A DNA stretch of 64,000 bases from Archivesica marissinica (Eukaryota; Mollusca; Bivalvia; Venerida; Vesicomyidae). This document shows positions 60,524-64,000 of the stretch, one piece after another. The stretch spans positions 95,434,804-95,498,803 of the forward strand of contig CM026390.1 of the NCBI GenBank assembly GCA_014843695.1, written 5' to 3'. The position numbers were made by a program, and so were the translations under genes. The notes beneath the pieces were generated by a model. That model did not search any database and was not told where the DNA came from. It was given only the letters and a program-made list of their open reading frames with translations. Each line of letters opens with the position of its first letter. The stretch's first letter is position 1.

Positions 60524-61150
60524 TGAATTGAACATACATATCATGTAGGCCAATACAGGACAAACATATCATGTAGGCCAATACAGGACAAACATATAAT
60601 GTAGGAGGTTACTGGACATACATATCATGTAGGAGGTTACTGGACATACATATCATGTAGGAGGTTACTGGACATACATATCATGTAGGAGGTTACTGAA
60701 CATACATATCATGTAGGACGTTACTGAACATACATATCATGTAGGCCAATACAGGACAAACATATCATGTAGGATGTTACTGGACATACATATCATGTAG
60801 AAGGTTACTGGACATACATATCATGTAGGAGGTTACTGAACATACATATCATGTAGGACGTTACTGAACATACATATCATGTAGGCCAATACAGGACAAA
60901 CATATCATGTAGGATGTTACTGGACATACATATCATGTAGAAGGTTACTGGACATACATATCATGTAGGAGGTTACTGAACATACATATCATGTAGGACG
61001 TTACTGAACATACATATCATGTAGGCCAATACAGGACAAACATATCATGTAGGATGTTACTGGACATACATATCATGTAGGAGGTTACTGGACATACATA
61101 GCATGTAGGACGTTACTGACCATACATATCATGTAGGATGTTACTGAACA
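60524..61150. repeat. Minisatellite, 28-bp unit, with about 140-bp higher-order blocks
   Basis: ACATACATATCATGTAGGAG plus GTTACTGG, with interspersed variants CCAATACAGGACAA. The order of variants repeats about every 140 bases. Confidence 0.94.
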
Positions 61151-61615
61151 TACATATCATTTATGACGTTACTACAATTGGCAATACATATCATGTATGA
61201 CGTTACTACAATTGGCAATACATATCATGTATGACGTTACTACAACTGGCAATACATATCATGTATGACGTTACTACAATTGGCAATACATATCATGTAT
61301 GAGATTACTGGCAATACATATCATGTATGACATTACTACAACTGGCAATACATATCATGTATGACGTTACTACAACTGGCAATACATATCATGTATGACA
61401 TTACTACAATTGGCAATACATATCATGTATGACGTTACTACAATTGGCAATACATATCATGCATGACATTACTACAATTGGCAATACATATCATGTATGA
61501 CATTACTACAATTGGCAATATATATCATGTATGACGTTACTACAACTGGCAATACATATCATGCATGACATTACTACAATTGGCAATACATATCATGTAT
61601 GACGTTACTACAACT
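61151..61615. repeat. Minisatellite, 34-bp unit, about 13 copies, next to e2
   Basis: GACGTTACTACAATTGGCAA then TACATATCATGTAT. It shares ACATATCATGTA with the array before it, so one may descend from the other. Confidence 0.94.
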
Positions 61616-61623
61616 GAACTTAC

Positions 61624-61824
61624 TATATTCATTATGTCCTCGACGTGGAAAACCCCGAAAAATTCCTGCATCAAGATTCCTAAATTAAGTTTACAGAAGT
61701 TTTCCTTGACATGGGTGATGTTTGCCGTGACATTAGGTGGAATTGTCAGGTATTTGGTTACATCAGAGCTGCATACGTCCTCCAACACTACAGTTGTATT
61801 GCTATTTTCAAACATTTTTTGAAA
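61624..61824 (-). CDS. e2, cassette 1 exon type 1 (phase 0-0)
   Basis: 67 codons between a TTTCCAG acceptor and a GTAAGT donor. It has the type-1 signature: two cysteines 25 residues apart (VC...FC) with the sequons NVT and NIT between them, then an amphipathic stretch (LGILMQEFFGVFHVEDIMNI). The 34-bp tandem array starts about 8 bases beyond the donor. Confidence 0.85.
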
Positions 61825-61999
61825 CTGGAAAGTAAAGGTAAAATGTGTGAGTTGATACATTCATTGGCAATACATAGCATGTATGACGTCACGACACTAC
61901 ACTCACATCTCGGGTATATCAACTTATGCTTCTTCATCTTAGTTCAAAATACTATAACATGTACAATTTGTCTTTATTTCAGAAACGTTTGATTCTGTA

Positions 62000-63596
62000 T
62001 TGATTTAAATGCCATGTATCACGTCGATGTATGTACTGTATATATATTTAAATGCCATGTATCACGTGCTGTATGTACTGTATATATATATAAATGCCAT
62101 GCATCACATCGATGTATGTACTGTATATATATATATAAATGCCATGTATCACGTCAATGTATGTACTGTATATATATATAAATGCCATGTATCACGTCGA
62201 TGTATGTACTGTATATATATATAAATGCCATGTATCACGTCGATGTATGTACTGTATATATATTTAAATGCCATGTATCACGTCGATGTATGTACTGTAT
62301 ATATATATAAATGCCATGCATCACGTCGATGTATGTACTGTATATATATATAAATGCCATGTATCACGTCGATGTATGTACTGTATATATATATAAATGC
62401 CATGTATCACGTCGATGTATGTACTGTATATATATATAAATGCCATGTATCACGTCGATGTATGTACTATATATATATATAAATGCCATGTATCACGTCG
62501 ATGTATGTACTGTATATATATATAAATGCCATGTATCACGTCGATGTATGTACTATATATATATATAAATGCCATGTATCACGTCGATGTATGTACTGTA
62601 TATATATATAAATGCCATGTATCACGTCGATGTATGTACTGTATATATATATAAATGCCATGTATCACGTCGATGTATGTACTGTATATATATATAAATG
62701 TCATGCATCACGTCGATGTATGTACTGTATATATATATAAATGCCATGTATCACGTCGATGTATGTACTGTATATATATTTAAATGCCGTGTATCACGTC
62801 GATGTATGTACTGTATATATATATAAATGCCATGTATCACGTCGATGTATGTACTGTATATATATATAAATGCCGTGTATCACGTCGATGTATGTACTGT
62901 ATATATATATAAATGCCATGTATCACGTCGATGTATGTACTGTATATATATATAAATGCCATGTATCACGTCGATGTATGTACTGTATATATATATAAAT
63001 GCCATGTATCACGTCGATGTATGTACTGTATATATATATAAATGTCATGCATCACGTCGATGTATGTACTGTATATATATATAAATGCCATGTATCACGT
63101 CGATGTATGTACTGTATATATATTTAAATGCCATGTATCACGTCGATGTATGTACTGTATATATATTTAAATGCCATGTATCACGTCGATGTATGTACTG
63201 TATATATATATAAATGCCATGTATCACGTCGATGTATGTACTGTATATATATATAAATGCCATGTATCACGTCGATGTATGTACTGTATATATATTAAAA
63301 TGCCATGTATCACGTCGATGTATGTACTGTATATATATTTAAATGCCATGTATCACGTCGATGTATGTACTGTATATATATAATTAAATGCCATGTATCA
63401 CGTGATGTATGTACTGTATATATATATAAATGCCGTGTATCACGTCGATGTATGTACTGTATATATATTTAAATGCCATGTATCACGTCGATGTATGTAC
63501 TGTATATATATATAAATGCCATGTATCACGTCGATGTATGTACTGTATATATATATAAATGCCATGTATCACGTGCTGTATGTACTGTATATATAT
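62000..63596. repeat. Minisatellite, about 42-bp unit, about 37 copies
   Basis: AAATGCCATGTATCACGTCG, ATGTATGTACTG and a TA run of variable length (TATATATATA). Lies between e1 and e2. Confidence 0.96.
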
Positions 63597-63981
63597 TTGC
63601 TATGTTATGAATATCTCATGTTGTTGCAAATCTGCTTCCTGAGAATATGCAAATAAACTGAAACTGAAGCTGATTTGTGACAATTTACTGATTTCTAATA
63701 ATTAATTAATTTATTTTCCGACGTAATTATGATTAATTCAATTGCTAATTGTTATGACTACTGATTGTTATTCTTAGTTAATTATTGATACAACCTATTT
63801 CATGCTTAGCCATTGCCAAGTTTAGTGTATGTGTTTACTTTGCAAGGTCTAATATATCGAAAGAGGAGCGAACACATGTACTGATCAAACTATACTTCAC
63901 TCACGAGAAACAGTGTTTATAAAATATCTCAACATTTAATAATTTAAAGAAAACGATCTGAAGACAAAATATTCAGATTAC
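63597..63981. other. Intron sequence next to e1
   Basis: AT-rich, with no recognised repeat or exon. Confidence 0.45.
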
Positions 63982-64000
63982 CTTTGGGGTATTGACTGAC
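63982..64000 (-). CDS. e1, partial exon at window edge (ABCA-like ectodomain)
   Basis: Only 19 coding bases are visible, reading SVNTPK up to a GTAATC donor. It must end in phase 0 to join e2, which fits the cassette rule that the fourth exon type ends in phase 0. The basic last residue is also like other fourth exons (IDKEK, IDPAK, MEIEK). Its start lies outside the window. Confidence 0.45.

Larger units (their letters stand above)
20849..64000 (-). other. Partial gene: ABCA12/ABCA13-like ABC transporter, first extracellular domain (31 exons seen)
   Basis: Thirty complete internal exons and one partial exon were joined by eye using AG acceptors, GT donors and matching phases. All 30 junctions agree and the joined frame has no stop over about 1,652 residues. 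Known family facts: full-size ABCA proteins export or flip lipids, with a large extracellular domain between membrane helices 1 and 2. The last eight exons match the conserved part of that domain; the rest is an expansion made of repeated exon cassettes. No membrane helix, Walker motif or start codon lies in the window, so the gene is open at both ends. The length favours an ABCA12/13-type protein over ABCA1, where this domain is about 600 residues. The exact orthologue is not assigned. Confidence 0.88.

Overview
This window is an animal nuclear genome scaffold, not a microbial one. It holds small coding blocks with GT-AG introns, non-LTR retrotransposon remnants, several tRNA-headed SINE families, MITEs, about 25 tandem-repeat arrays and one 1,000-N assembly gap. 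The repeat style (very dense minisatellites, AT-rich introns, modular SINEs) suggests a marine or freshwater invertebrate. A bivalve mollusc is my best guess, but this is an inference I could not test.

The only host gene I can support lies on the minus strand from 64000 down to 20849. I rebuilt 30 complete internal coding exons plus the edge of a 31st (called e1 to e31 in gene order). Every neighbouring pair agrees in splice phase, giving 4,958 nt (about 1,652 residues) of continuous reading frame. The last eight exons match the first extracellular domain of full-size ABC subfamily A lipid transporters. Marks include LKP-x(3)-GKILYTP-x-TP, the AGIVF motif, HYKIRM-x-VDNV-x-NTNEIK and the YF-x-GFTQLQD-x-IDRAI block. 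Membrane segments and nucleotide-binding domains are absent: they lie before 64000 in gene order, or beyond position 20849 in the gap or left of the window. A first ectodomain of more than 1,650 residues resembles ABCA12/ABCA13 rather than ABCA1.

The most interesting result is that the ectodomain N-terminal to the conserved core is modular. Exon phases run 0-0, 0-2, 2-1, 1-0 and then repeat. There are five full four-exon cassettes and one three-exon version, each about 150 to 231 residues. The first exon of each full cassette carries a cysteine pair, usually with N-glycosylation sequons between. The same pair occurs once in the conserved ABCA core. This looks like exon-cassette amplification of one ABCA ectodomain unit.

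Layout: 1-11825 is a 46/50-bp minisatellite with higher-order blocks. 11826-14690 is a 45-bp minisatellite. 14690-17850 holds SINE and LINE remnants. 17850-18022 is a short array running into the gap (18023-19022). 19023-20322 is a 65-bp satellite of 20 copies. From 20849 onward exons alternate with introns packed with arrays, SINEs and MITEs. Many arrays start within a few bases of a 5' splice site, and at least one duplicates the splice site itself. Several arrays grew from SINE or MITE pieces. The very long open frames over the arrays are artefacts of repeat units whose length is a multiple of three, or whose frames lack stops.
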